From Symbiodinium natans (Eukaryota > Sar > Dinophyceae > Suessiales > Symbiodiniaceae), in the NCBI GenBank assembly GCA_905221605.1, contig CAJNDS010002335.1, positions 1,185,887 through 1,249,886 on the forward strand: a stretch of 64,000 nt of DNA, in the 5' to 3' direction. Within the stretch, counting starts at the first letter, position 1; each line of letters starts with the position of its first letter. Below the pieces are notes generated by a model that saw only the letters and a list, made by a program, of their open reading frames with translations, was not told where the DNA came from and did no database searches. The position numbers and the translations under genes were made by a program. Shown piece by piece: positions 37,341 to 46,720 of the stretch.

Positions 37341-37779
37341 GATGGAAACAATAAAAGCACCGCCACGCTCCGGCACTGTCGCCCTAGCGCGACAAGAGGG
37401 GGGGAGGGCGCTCGCTCATCGACTTAAACCCTGTAAACCCTAAAAACCCTATAAACCCTATATACCCTATAAACCCTATAAACCCCATAAACCCTATAAA
37501 CCCTAACCCCTAAACCCTAAACCCAAACCAGTGTCAGCCAGGCGGGTGGCAAAAAAAAAAAAAAAAAAACAACCCAAACCAGGGGTTGATCAACCCTTCT
37601 CCCGGCACCAGCCCCCTGGGAACTGCCCGCGCTGGCCCCTGGAGGGGCGCTGGGGGCCTAGGCTTCAGGGTTCAGGGTTCAGGGTTTAGGGTTTAGGGCT
37701 TAGGGTTAGGGCAACCCCCTGATACTTCAAGGTATGTTCATAAATTGCGGGGCTGCGGCACCCTAAAAAGGCTTCATGA
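37341..37779. other. noncoding; telomere-like clusters
   Basis: CCCTATAAA/CCCTAAA at 37427-37530, an A run of 19 at 37551-37569 and TTCAGGG/TTTAGGG at 37666-37710. Confidence 0.55.
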
Positions 37780-37860
37780 CCCTAAACCCCAAACCCCAAA
37801 CCCCAAACCCCAAACCCCAAACCCCAAACCCCAAACCCTAAACCCTAAACTTCCTAAACC
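37780..37860 (-). repeat. (CCCCAAA)n array
   Basis: Eight CCCCAAA units then CCCTAAA, ending about 10 bp before an exon. Confidence 0.9.
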
Positions 37861-37870
37861 CTAGGCCGAG

Positions 37871-37958
37871 CTGGCCTCCATGGACCTCAGCTTTTGCGAC
37901 AGCCTTTCCGGGTTGCCCCCGCCTCCGTGCCCAGACGCTGCTGGGTCGCCAAGCGAAG
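37871..37958 (+). CDS. candidate exon, GLP-C module
   Basis: After GGCCGAG the frame reads LASMDLSFCDSLSGLPPPPC, then PDAAGSPSE, ending at GAAG|GTTTAG. Its C-x-x-L-x-G-L-P-P-x-x-C-x-D pattern aligns with 52479 and, more loosely, 30823. The donor GT is the first GT of a TTTAGGG array. Confidence 0.5.
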
Positions 37959-38075
37959 GTTTAGGGTTTAGGGTTTAGGGTTTAGGGTTTAGGGTTTAGG
38001 GTTTAGGGTTTAGGGTTTAGGGTTTAGGGTTTAGGGTTTAGGGTTTAGGGTTTAGGGTTTAACCCTAAACCCTAA
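37958..38075 (+). repeat. telomere-like array ending in an inverted unit
   Basis: Fourteen to fifteen perfect TTTAGGG units, then a switch at TTTAACCCTAAACCC to the opposite sense. It starts at the splice donor of the preceding exon. Confidence 0.95.
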
Positions 38076-38510
38076 GTGCTTTTGGCTGATGGGCATGCTT
38101 GACCCTTCGTTCACCATTTTTGCGGTTCTTGCTCCGGGCCCTGCCGCCTAAGCCCCGAACCTTTCAAAAGGGCTTCATTTTTGATTTCTAAGTTACTGGG
38201 GAACCTAGTTTAGGGGTCATCGTGGGCATAGGCTCTGTAGATGTCTCTAGGACTTGTAGATGTTCATAGGGTGTGGTTGTGTGTGAGGGCTGTGGGTTCA
38301 TAGGTGGGTGCTTTGCAGGGTTGAGGGCTGCAGGATTGAGAGGGGTCAAAGGTTGGTAAAGGAGAACGAGTTTTAGCATCAGCTAACCTGTTGAGTCCTG
38401 AAGCCGCAAAGAAACCGCCCGAAACCCTAAAGCCTAAACCCCTCGAACCTCCGAAAGCAAAACACGCGTCGAAGATCTCGTGCATCCTATAGAGCCCTAA
38501 ATGGGGGCTT
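38076..38510. other. noncoding
   Basis: No repeat or exon identified; the minus-strand frames at 38188-38485 are not protein-like. Confidence 0.45.
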
Positions 38511-38605
38511 TCCGAAATTCGGGGTACCTTATTGGGTTCCTTATTATAAGGGAATCCTACTATGTGGGGTTTAGATTAGGGGTCTCATTTTCGTAAACCC
38601 CCAAA
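38511..38605. mobile_element. MITE family F5, copy c
   Basis: ATGGGGGCTTTCCGAAATTC and TCTCATTTTCGTAAACCCCC termini, inverted; about 95 bp. Confidence 0.6.
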
Positions 38606-39714
38606 TGGTCTCCACTGTCAGAGGATTTCGAGATGTCACCTCTCACCGATGAGAGCGGAGTTTGAGGAGCGATCCCCTCAAAAGGCCCAGCCTAGACCGT
38701 GACCCAGCATGACACAGAGCCTTAATCCCTCGAAACCCTATCAAGCCTATCAACCCTGCCAAGCCGCTTTTCTGAAATCCTATTAAGCCCGACAAGCCCT
38801 ACACACCCCCAAAACCTATGGGGACCCTACACCGCCCCAGAGGGTTCAGGTTTGCAGGGCGTTTAGACTGCAACCCTAAACCCTAAACCCTAAACCCTAA
38901 ATCCCAGACCCTAAACCCTAAACCCTAAACCCGAAATCCCAGACCCTAAGCTCTGAGGATGAGGATGATGGTATCTCGGCAAATGTAAGGCGGTTCCCCT
39001 GAGAAGCTCTCAGTCTGTGCCCATCGCATTTTTGGCAGGGTTCGGGCTGAGAGTTTACAGGGTTTCATCCGTTTCTGGTTAGGGTTTATGGTGGTTGGGC
39101 AGTTTACGGTTCAGGGTTTGGGACAGCGTGCACTCTGGATCTTCAGGTTTCGGTGCTCCGGGTACATCTTAAGAACCCAGAACCCCACTTTTCTTGTGGC
39201 TTTCCTTAGGGTCTAGACCCTAAAGCCACACGTGCAGTCTTCCTTGACAAGCCCAGTCGGCAACGTCGCAAGACCCCACAAGGTAAGAAACCCCGTAAGA
39301 CATCCGTAAGACTTGGCCCTTGAGCACTCCACTTGCGGGAAAGCCTTTTGAATTTAGGGTGTCGGGGTTTCAGGGTCTTAGGGTTTAGGGTTTAGAGTAC
39401 CTGGCCGATGCTTGAACTCAAAACTGGATCCATGCTCTGAGCCCCGCCTTCACAGCATGTGTTCTTTTAAGGCGTAGCTCACGAATCTACGACAGGAGGT
39501 AGTAGAATCTGTGGGGTACCCGCGTAGGTGCGGTTGGGGACAGGGGTTCAGGTTTCAAGGTTTTCGGGCTCAGGGTTTTGGGGTTGTCGGGCTGCGGGCT
39601 AGGTACCTTGAAGCTGTCGCTCAAAGGGAGGCTCCTCATGCATGGCATGTTCATGGATTTTTTTTGAAGGCACTCAGTCGAGGGCGAACTTGTCCCCCAG
39701 ATCAAGATGCAGCG
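38606..39714. other. noncoding
   Basis: CCCTAAA clusters at 38873-38950; TTTAGGG at 39370-39395. No exon supported. Confidence 0.45.
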
Positions 39715-39799
39715 GTCCCGTCAGACTCGCGACCTTGACCGAGGTAAAGGTGATGAAGGAAGTGGAGGCTACAACGGATCCTCGGCATCGTTAGCCAAA
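39715..39799 (+). CDS. candidate exon, GGYNG module
   Basis: A phase-1 start at 39750 (TAAAG|GT) gives DEGSGGYNGSSASLAK. An earlier acceptor (CCCCAG at about 39701) would extend it with MQRSRQTRDLDRGKG. Sequon NGS. The GGYNG motif is shared with 41126 and 54289, the latter also starting AAAG|GT in phase 1. Confidence 0.45.
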
Positions 39800-39800
39800 G

Positions 39801-40329
39801 CCTGCCACCCTAAACCGGTGTCTCGAGAAGTTTACTCATGTAACTCATGTATGTTGTATTTCTGTCATTGCCCTGAACCCCAAAACTTTCTGGAAAAAGA
39901 CTCTAAACCCTAAACCCTTCTAAATAAAAACACCTTCTGAAAGGTATCCATAGGGTGAGCGTCGTTGCTGATCCAATTTGCTCCTTTCAGCCTCGGCTTT
40001 GGAATTCTGCCCTCAGTATTTTGCTTTTTGTGTTCTAAGCCGACAACCCACTTGGTTTTCGGCTTTGTATGCTGGGTGCAAAAAAGGGTTTGGGGTTTTG
40101 GGTTTAGGGTTTTAGGGTTTTCGGGTTATATGGCTTAGGGTTTAGGGTCGTCTTCACAACATATCCCTAAACCCTAAACTTTGGCCCTAACCCTAAACCC
40201 TAAACCCTACACCCGGCTTAAGGTTTAGGGTCGCCTTCACAGCAAGATCCTGTTGGCAAGGTTGGGTAAATTGGGTGTCGGGGGATGATTTCGGTGTTGT
40301 CGGCCGACCCGGCGCCTCGCAATTGTATA
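39801..40329. other. noncoding
   Basis: Degenerate TTTAGGG at 40085-40150, CCCTAAA at 40165-40210. A GTGCAAAAAAGGGTTT junction lies at about 40076. Confidence 0.5.
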
Positions 40330-40401
40330 GGGTTTAGGGTTTAGGGTTTAGGGTTTAGGGTTTAGGGTTTAGGGTTTAGGGTTTAGGGTTTAGGGTTTAG
40401 G
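40330..40401 (+). repeat. telomere-like array (TTTAGGG)n
   Basis: Ten units. Confidence 0.95.
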
Positions 40402-41007
40402 GGTTCTAGGTCGGTGGGGCCTTAGGATCATTTCTTACGCAATCCATACTCGGGGCTCCTAACTCAGAGTAGGCCCTTGTTTCCTGGGGTGATGGTTGCA
40501 TTCTAAGCGCCTGTGAACCGGACAAGGGTTCCTTTCTCTTCCTAGGCTACTCTTGGGTCTCGTCTCAGAGCCTTCCCTAAACCCTAAATCTTAGGGTCCA
40601 AAAGCAACCCTAAACCCGAAAACCCTAAAACCCTAAAACCCTAAACCCTAAACCCTAAACCCTACAGGGTCTTAGGTAGGGATATGTTTCAGCGGGAAGG
40701 CTTTGGGCTGGGGTTCCCCTGCCTTGGCTTCAGTCGTTACTCCGCGAACGTGGCGTTCAAGGGTGCCGGTGTAGGGTTGGGTTTTTCGGGTTTAGGGTTC
40801 AGGGTTCAGGGTTTGCCCTAAACCCTAGGCCCCAAAGCCTAAACCCTAAGCCCTAAACCCAAACCCTAAATCTTAGGGTTTAGATCTTGCGGCTTCGGAT
40901 TTCAGGAACCAAGGCGTGACCCTTACCCCATCCCCTCCCTGGGAAACAGTTGAAGATGCAATGTACCCGTCATGGCCTTCACCTCTCCTACTCGGAGCTC
41001 TGTGGGT
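40402..41007. other. noncoding; dispersed element
   Basis: TTCCTAGGCTACTCTTGGGT with GTCTCAGAGCC at 40538-40571 closely matches 55763-55795 (TTCCTAGGTTACTCCTGGGT). Both are followed by telomere-like DNA, so this is probably another repeat family. Confidence 0.5.
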
Positions 41008-41125
41008 AGAGGGTTCAGGGCTTCTAACCCCAATGATAAACTCTACTTGTAACCTACTTAGAGGACTCAGGGGGTTTAGAAGTACAGTTATAATTATGGT
41101 TATAAGTACCCTGAACCTCCAAGTA
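41008..41125. mobile_element. MITE family F2, copy i
   Basis: GAGGGTTCAGGG...AACCCC and AAGTACCCTGAACCTCCAAG termini. It ends directly at the next candidate exon. Confidence 0.65.
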
Positions 41126-41170
41126 TTCCGCGGCGGAGGCTACAACGGAATGGGTGGAGAGGCCTCCGGG
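41126..41170 (+). CDS. candidate exon, GGYNG module, next to MITE
   Basis: FRGGGYNGMGGEASG is open immediately after the CTCCAAG end of the F2 MITE, whose AG may act as acceptor. It is similar to 54289 (GGGYNGG). Confidence 0.35.
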
Positions 41171-41430
41171 GTGTTTTTTCTTGGGGGAGGCTTCCATGCC
41201 TAGGTACTTGTAGATGTGCTTGGGGTGAAGACTCTTTCCTGGCGGCTATTGCTTACCCTAAACCCTACACCCTAAACCCTAAATTTTGGGCTTAGGGCAT
41301 TTGGGGATCTTCGTGCTTCCGTTCTGGTCAGAGCTGTCGTCGTTGTTGGGCCCTGAAGGGTTCTTGAAGTTGCCGCGGAGTGCTTCTAATCCTACACCCT
41401 AATTTAGAGTGGCATCTTTTTTTTTGGGGG

Positions 41431-41431
<1 letters not shown>

Positions 41432-41465
<34 letters not shown>
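41432..41465. repeat. G homopolymer, 34 nt
   Basis: Uninterrupted G run preceded by TTTTTTTTTGGGGGC. Confidence 0.9.
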
Positions 41466-41466
<1 letters not shown>

Positions 41467-41736
41467 GCAGGAGAGAAATTTTGGAGTGCTCTTGGAAGGC
41501 GGTTGAGGGGGTCAGGGTTGCTTTTCAAGTGGAACAAAAAGAATAAAACCCTGCATCCCGAAATCCCTGAAGCCCGAAGACCCTCTTGGCCCCTGACAAG
41601 CGTAGACGCCAAAAGACTAACCTATGAATAACCTATGAATGAAGCGGGGTGCCCTTTTGGGTTCTTGAGGTCCTAGCTGTAAGACCAATCCGAAAAACTG
41701 TGCAGGCTTTAGGGAAACTTCGGAGCGCCCCTGAAC

Positions 41737-41924
41737 TTGGGATGTTCACGGTTTAGGGTTTAGGGTTTAGGGTTTAGGGTTGGGATGATGGTTCCCCCTT
41801 ATGCTAACAGTCCCTAATGGGGATGAAAGTTCCCCCCTATGCTAACAGTCCTTAATGGGGCTGATAGTTCCCACCGATTATAATCCCTTAGAAGGGAGCT
41901 GTTAGGAAAGGGGGAACATCCCAA
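41737..41924. mobile_element. MITE family F1, copy f, split by telomere-like DNA
   Basis: The left terminus TTGGGATG occurs twice (41737-41744 and 41780-41787), with four TTTAGGG units between. The rest is F1, with an extra internal repeat of TATGCTAACAGTCC(C/T)TAATGGGG. Confidence 0.75.
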
Positions 41925-42340
41925 GGAGTGCCCTTGAACCCGAAAAGAGCGCAAGCAGCCCCAGTCGACTACGACCTCGCCGTACGGATACAAGGCGCGG
42001 GAGAAAGTGGAAGTTTTCTTCGGGCAGGGTCCCCTTCCTCAGGGCAGCAATCTCGCACCTCTTGCTCCCTGAATCGTTTAGGGTTTAGGACTTAGGGTTT
42101 AGGGTTGTGGGTTTAGGGTTTAGGGTTTAGGGTCCAAATTAGGGTTCTGAAGGGACTGGATCCCATCGACGTTTGAACTTAGCTGAACAATCAACGCCTG
42201 TTTAGGATTGAATTTACGAGTCCTGGGTTTAACACACCTTAGAGTGGAGTAGGTATCCTAGAACCTTTTTGGGGTATATATAATCCTACCATAATTGCAA
42301 GGTTTACCTTTTTTGGCCCCCACACTATATACTCAGCAAC
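41925..42340. other. noncoding
   Basis: TTTAGGG cluster at 42078-42132; GGAGTAGGTATCCTAGAACC at 42247 recalls 9688 and 19656. Confidence 0.5.
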
Positions 42341-42643
42341 TACTTGGAGGTTCATGGTACTTATAACCGACCCCAAATAGAAGTCTACTTATAACCTACT
42401 TAGGGGACTTGGGGGCTTGTAAGTACAGTTATAGCTGGGTTTATAAGTACACCCCCCAAAAAAATCAAAAACAACCCCCAAACCCCAACCCCCAACCCCC
42501 AACCCCCAACCCCCAAACCCCAAACCCCAAACCCCAAGCCCCAAACCCCAAACCCCAAACCCCAAACCCCAAACCCCAAACCCCAAACCCCAACCAAACC
42601 CCAAACCCCAAACCTGTTCTAAGTACCCCTGAACCTCCAAGTA
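42341..42643. mobile_element. MITE family F2, copy j, with CCCCAAA insert
   Basis: TACTTGGAGGTTCATGGTAC and AAGTACCCCTGAACCTCCAA termini. About 140 bp of CCCCAAA/CCCCAA repeats (42475-42615) sit in the right arm. Long Trp/Gly or Pro frames across the insert are artefacts. Confidence 0.8.
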
Positions 42644-42929
42644 GGACAAAAGGTTTAGGCTTCGCACATCGAGTCGCGAGGTTGCCTGGAAAGGTTGCCA
42701 GGAATTCGGAAGTTCTGGCACGAAGCCATTGCATGTCCACACGAGTGGAACTTTGGGTTTAGGGTTTAGGGTTTAGGGCTTCGGGCTTAGGGCTTAGGGC
42801 TTAGGGCTTAAGGCTTAGGGTCAAGCGTTTGGCAATTCACTACTCTGAGAGAGCTCCTTGCAGGGCCCTCAGTCGACAAGATTGGGAGCTCGGATCTGGC
42901 TAGTCCCCAAGCCCAGTTGCAACAAAGGG

Positions 42930-42987
42930 TTTAGGGTTTAGGGTTTAGGGTTTAGGGTTTAGGGTTTAGGGTTTAGGGTTTAGGGTC
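42930..42987 (+). repeat. telomere-like array (TTTAGGG)n
   Basis: Eight units after TTGCAACAAAGGG. Confidence 0.9.
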
Positions 42988-43104
42988 ATGGGTTTAAGGG
43001 GTGCTAAGGTTGCTATGACCCCAAACCCCCGCACCCGAAATCCGAAACGAACCTTCCTTGCTTGGCAGCAGGGACTGGATCGAACCATAGGTCCCTGAGC
43101 CCTT

Positions 43105-43276
43105 TACTTGAAGGTTCAGGGCACTTCTTAACCAATTTTATAACGGTACTTATAAACCAAATAGTGGGTTCTAAGTACAGTTATAAAGTGAACCAATTTT
43201 TCTGCACTTTCAAAGCAAATACTGGTTTATAAGTACAGTTATAAGTGGTTAATAAGTAGCTCTGAACGTCCAAGTA
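43105..43276. mobile_element. MITE family F2, copy k
   Basis: TACTTGAAGGTTCAGGGCAC and CTGAACGTCCAAGTA termini. Contains internal GTTCTAAGTACAGTTATAA and GGTTTATAAGTACAGTTATA repeats. Confidence 0.7.
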
Positions 43277-43549
43277 GCCTAGGCTCCCTTCGGGGTTTAC
43301 GAATGAGGGTTTTGAGGATGCCAGTTCAGCCTCGACAACTTTAAGGCCCTACAGGACCAACCCTGGAAAATGCCTTTCCCCTCGTCACCCATCCCTTTTC
43401 ACCAAGCACACACCCTAGACCCTGAACCCTAAACCCTAAACAGCCCGCTTCTTACTTCTTACCGGTCTATTGTGGCAAGATGCTCGTGGGTTTAGTCTTT
43501 CGCCGTCAAAAACCCTAACACCCTACATTCACACGCGCCTTAATGCCAG

Positions 43550-43585
43550 GAGTGCCAAGATGACATGATGCCCTCCTGCAACTGG
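43550..43585 (+). CDS. 36-nt microexon, CNW module, second copy
   Basis: AATGCCAG acceptor and TGG|GCATGA (GC donor) bound ECQDDMMPSCNW, exactly 36 nt. It aligns residue for residue with 33725-33760 at C, Q, D, M, C, N and W. The nucleotide sequences differ at silent and replacement sites, so this is an old, selected paralog and not a fresh copy. Confidence 0.6.
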
Positions 43586-43675
43586 GCATGATGAACCCGG
43601 CTTAGGGTTTTTATAGGGCTTACAGGGCTTATTGGGTTTCAGGGTTTGCAGGGTTTACCTTATAGGGTAACTAAC

Positions 43676-43790
43676 CCCTAAACCCTAGACCCTAAACCCT
43701 AAACCCTAAACCCTAAACCCTAAACCCTAAACCCTAAACCCTAAACCCTAAACCCTAAACCCTAAACCCTAACCCTAAACCCGGTTTATA
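43676..43790 (-). repeat. telomere-like array (CCCTAAA)n
   Basis: About fifteen units, flanked by GGTTTATAGGG in the other sense. Confidence 0.95.
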
Positions 43791-44743
43791 GGGTTTATCG
43801 GGCTGAGAGGGTTCAGAATTCACAACGCCCCCAAGCCATGAAGCGAATGACGTCAATGTTGCGCTCACGGGGCACGGGGCATGGGGCATATCGGTTAGGT
43901 TTAGGGTTTAGAGGATTTATAGCGTTTAGGGTTTAGGGTCCACCCCCACCCCCCCCCACCCAAAACCCAGAACCCTGGCACTTGCACTAGGTGTGGCGCA
44001 AGGCCACCCTAAACCCGAAACTCCCCAACTCAAAAGTCCCTGAGCCCTAGCCCTAAACCCTAAACTCCCTAAACCCTAGACCTAAACCCTAAACTCCCTA
44101 AACGCTTCACTCACCCTACACTCTAGATCCTACATCCCTTACCTAACCCTTGCAGGGGCCAAGCCAGGGTCTGTCTAGGCGTGAATGTTTAGGGTTTGGG
44201 GTTTAGGGTTTAGGGTTTGGGGTTTGGGATTTAGGGTTTAGGGTTTAGGGTTTGGGGTTTGGGGTTTGGGGTTGGGGGTTTTAGCATTTGGGGGTTTGGG
44301 GTTTAGGGTTTAGGCCGCGGTCCCGGCGTGAGGCAGCTTCTAGGGATCAGTTGGGGCTTGGGGCTAGAGGGGTTTCAGGGCTAAAGCTACTGGCTGAAGG
44401 GTAATAGGTTCCTGACGTGAGTATGCCCGAATGGCCAGCTCGTAATAACAAACAAGCATTGCCACACGAATTGGAAATATTCAATGCTGGTTATTTGATC
44501 AATATCAGGGGCCCTAAGCCCCTATGGCCCCTACAACCCCGACAAGCCCCTATGCAAAAAACAAGCATTTCACACCCCTTATCACCCCCAAAAAAACAAC
44601 CCTATAAAACCCCTATCAACCCAGTAGAGTTGTCTTGCTCCAGAAATTCCCACTAAAGTCTCGTGGCTTAACCCTAAACCCCAAACCCTAAACCCTTAAC
44701 CCTAAACCCTTAACCCTAAACCCTAAACCCTGAACCCTTAAAG
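43791..44743. other. noncoding; telomere-like clusters
   Basis: CCCTAAA at 44050-44105; TTTAGGG/TTTGGGG at 44188-44312; CCCTAAA at 44670-44740. The frame at 44417-44656 is not convincing. Confidence 0.5.
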
Positions 44744-44874
44744 GTCAAGAGCAAGCTGACAACATCACTGGCGTTCTGGCCATGATGGGCATGACCAACG
44801 ACACCCTCCACGCGTCCTTCCCCGATCCGAGTGCTTACCTCACCTGCTTGGTCGCGGACTTAACTGCGGTCTGA
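44744..44874 (+). CDS. candidate exon, start of third round
   Basis: TTAAAG acceptor, phase 1: QEQADNITGVLAMMGMTNDT, then LHASFPDPSAYLTCLVADLT and AV before TGA at 44872. A donor at TTG|GTCGCG (exon end 44850) is equally possible. Sequons NIT and NDT, plus the AYLTC motif. Its N-x-T-LAxMG core resembles the 62359 exon (NATLAAMG). Confidence 0.5.
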
Positions 44875-45389
44875 GGCACCCTGCTCGGGGGTTTAGGATT
44901 TAGGGTTCAGGGTTTGAGGGTTTAAGGAATAGTACACCCTGAGGCTGTGTGTATTTTAAGTTTTGGACTTTCGCAGCGCCAGTAGTCGTCGTCATCATCG
45001 TCGTCATCAGTATCGTCATCGTCGTCATTGTCGTCGTTGTCGTCGTCGTCGTCATCGCCGTCATCAGCCGTACGGTCTCTGCCTCGATTGAAAAGAGTTT
45101 GCAACAGGAGTTCTCTCACAACCATGTTTGGGAAATTCTCTCGGAATACTTTCCGGTATTTACACCCCTTTTGTCTTAAACATGGGACATCAGGCTCTAA
45201 ACAACCGAACTTAATAATGCAAATCGTTCATGAAAACACTTTTTGGGCAAAACAACGCCCGACACACTTTCCGGTATTAACCCCCTGTTTATAGATGTGA
45301 CCTGAACATTAGATTGGTAGACCGGCTTATTGTGGATGACATCACATGCGAAACCATAAGGCAAATGAAGTGTTTTGCGGCCCGGGGCA
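44875..45389. other. noncoding; GTC/ATC trinucleotide repeat
   Basis: Trinucleotide GTC/ATC repeat at 44985-45067, giving Asp- or Val-rich artefact frames. Confidence 0.6.

Positions 45390-45420
<31 letters not shown>
45390..45420. repeat. G homopolymer, 31 nt
   Basis: Uninterrupted G run. Confidence 0.9.
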
Positions 45421-45421
<1 letters not shown>

Positions 45422-45576
45422 GGGGAAAGAGAAGAAAAAAACACCCTAAACCGTATCAACCCTACACCCTAAACCCTAAACCCTATAAACCCTATAAACC
45501 CTAAACCCCAAGCATCCCGAAACCCTAATCCTCCTGGCCGTTGCCTCATTCTGCCCCTCCCCCTTCCCCTCTTGAG

Positions 45577-45626
45577 ATCCTGAACGGCGCGAACGGCACC
45601 GGATACATTAATGAAACACGACCCTT
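45577..45626 (+). CDS. candidate exon (ILNGANGTGYINETRP)
   Basis: A good polypyrimidine tract (CCCCTCCCCCTTCCCCTCTTGAG) precedes ILNGANGTGYINETRP, ending at CCTT|GTAGTC. Sequons NGT and NET. Confidence 0.45.
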
Positions 45627-45734
45627 GTAGTCACTCAGGATTTAGGGTTTAGGGTTCAGGGTTCAGGGTTCAGGGTTTAGGGTTTAGGGTGTAAGTTCCC
45701 ATAATCACACTGCGCGTTTTGCGGAGGATTCCAG

Positions 45735-45771
45735 TGCCTACATCGATGTGAAAAGTGGCATTCAAGAATAC
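45735..45771 (+). CDS. possible exon (AYIDVKSGIQEY)
   Basis: GATTCCAG acceptor opens AYIDVKSGIQEY. The donor is not clear and a CCCTAAA cluster starts about 10 bp later. Confidence 0.3.
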
Positions 45772-46175
45772 CTATTTCCCTAAACCCTGAACCCTAAACC
45801 CTAAACCCTAAACCCGGGGGTCTTCTAGAATAGTTGCATCGTCCTTCTAGATTGCGATTATTACAATTCGGGGATTTCCCTAAAGTCATGGCTTCAGGGT
45901 TTTCCGGGTTGGGGTTTAGGGTTTAGCGTTTAGGGTTTAGAGTTTAGGGTTTAGGGTTTAGGACTGGGGGTTTAGGAGTTTTAGGGCTTAAGGTCTTTTA
46001 GGGTGCTTTGGGCTTTGAGGTTTCAGAGTTTTATTGCTAGGGCTGAGTGCTCGGAGTTTCGGGCGTAGGGTTCCTTTTCCCTATCACAAGGAAGCCACGC
46101 CCACGCTGCAGGACGAAGGTCCCCTTTAAAGGGTGACTCAGCATCTCCAGGTCTAGAGAGTATGTGCATGCGGTT

Positions 46176-46238
46176 TAGGGTGGTTTAGGGTTTAGGGTTT
46201 AGGGAAAAAAACGGGTTTAGGGTTTAGGGTTTAGGGTT
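46176..46238 (+). repeat. telomere-like array at LINE 5' edge
   Basis: About seven TTTAGGG units with one GGAAAAAAACGGG break, ending at the first LINE base. Confidence 0.9.
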
Positions 46239-46244
46239 TGCTAC

Positions 46245-46252
46245 GGCTCAAG
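46245..46252 (+). other. spliced-leader 3' octamer at LINE 5' end
   Basis: GGCTCAAG, the last eight bases of the dinoflagellate spliced leader, starts seven bases inside the element. It may be a trace of a trans-spliced LINE transcript or chance; the 8-mer also occurs at 18257. Confidence 0.25.
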
Positions 46253-46300
46253 TTTTGTGCTCGAGCCTGTTCATAAGTGGTTGCTCTTGTAGAAGGGTTC

Positions 46301-46720
46301 ATGGCTGAGCCATCTCCTACTCTGTCTGACGTTGAGGGCAGTCCTTCAAGGAAGCGAGATAGACCTGATGAAGAGTTAGACCAGATGCTTGAAGAAGCTG
46401 CCGCTAATGAAAAAGCTCCAGCATGGGCCATTCAGATGCAGTCAGTGGTTACAGAGCAGGTCTCCATTCTGGGTCAGAGTTTGCACGGGCTGTCAAACAG
46501 GATTGACAAGCTTGAGGCGACCAGGTCTTCCGAATCTGATAGGCTTTCATCCTTGGAGAAACAGCTGGAGTCGATGAGCACAGTTGTTCAGAAGCTTCAA
46601 GGGGGAAGTGGTGCTTCGGGATCTTTGGCCGGTGGGGCTGCAGTGCCGCCCCCCTCTAACCTGAATGACCCCTGGTCAGCCTACATACGGAATCAGCAGG
46701 ACGCAGCCAAAGGGGGTTGA
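46301..46720 (+). CDS. LINE ORF1 (coiled-coil protein)
   Basis: Starts at ATG 46301; a TAA lies in frame at 46274. About 139 residues: an acidic, Lys/Arg-flanked N-terminus (DVEGSPSRKRDRPDEELDQM), then a heptad-like helix (LHGLSNRIDKLEATRSSESD, RLSSLEKQLESM) and a Gly/Ala/Pro linker ending DPWSAYIRNQQDAAKGG. ORF1 proteins of L1-like elements trimerise by such coiled coils. It ends at TGA 46718 just after a G5 run. Removing one G would continue in the next frame (VDSGMGGDGG), which reads naturally. Confidence 0.7.
   Translation: MAEPSPTLSDVEGSPSRKRDRPDEELDQMLEEAAANEKAPAWAIQMQSVVTEQVSILGQSLHGLSNRIDKLEATRSSESDRLSSLEKQLESMSTVVQKLQGGSGASGSLAGGAAVPPPSNLNDPWSAYIRNQQDAAKGG

Noticed and set aside
42389-42762. 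117-aa Trp/Gly-rich and Pro/Asn-rich frames
   Set aside because: Both strands of a CCCCAAA array inside F2 copy j.
44922-45179. Asp-rich frame that could be a Ca-binding acidic protein
   Set aside because: Arises from a GTC/ATC trinucleotide repeat; the opposite strand is an equally open Val/Ile run.
41432-45420. Long G homopolymers as functional G-quadruplex sites
   Set aside because: Runs of 31-34 G may be real, but homopolymer length is error-prone and nothing around them suggests a role.
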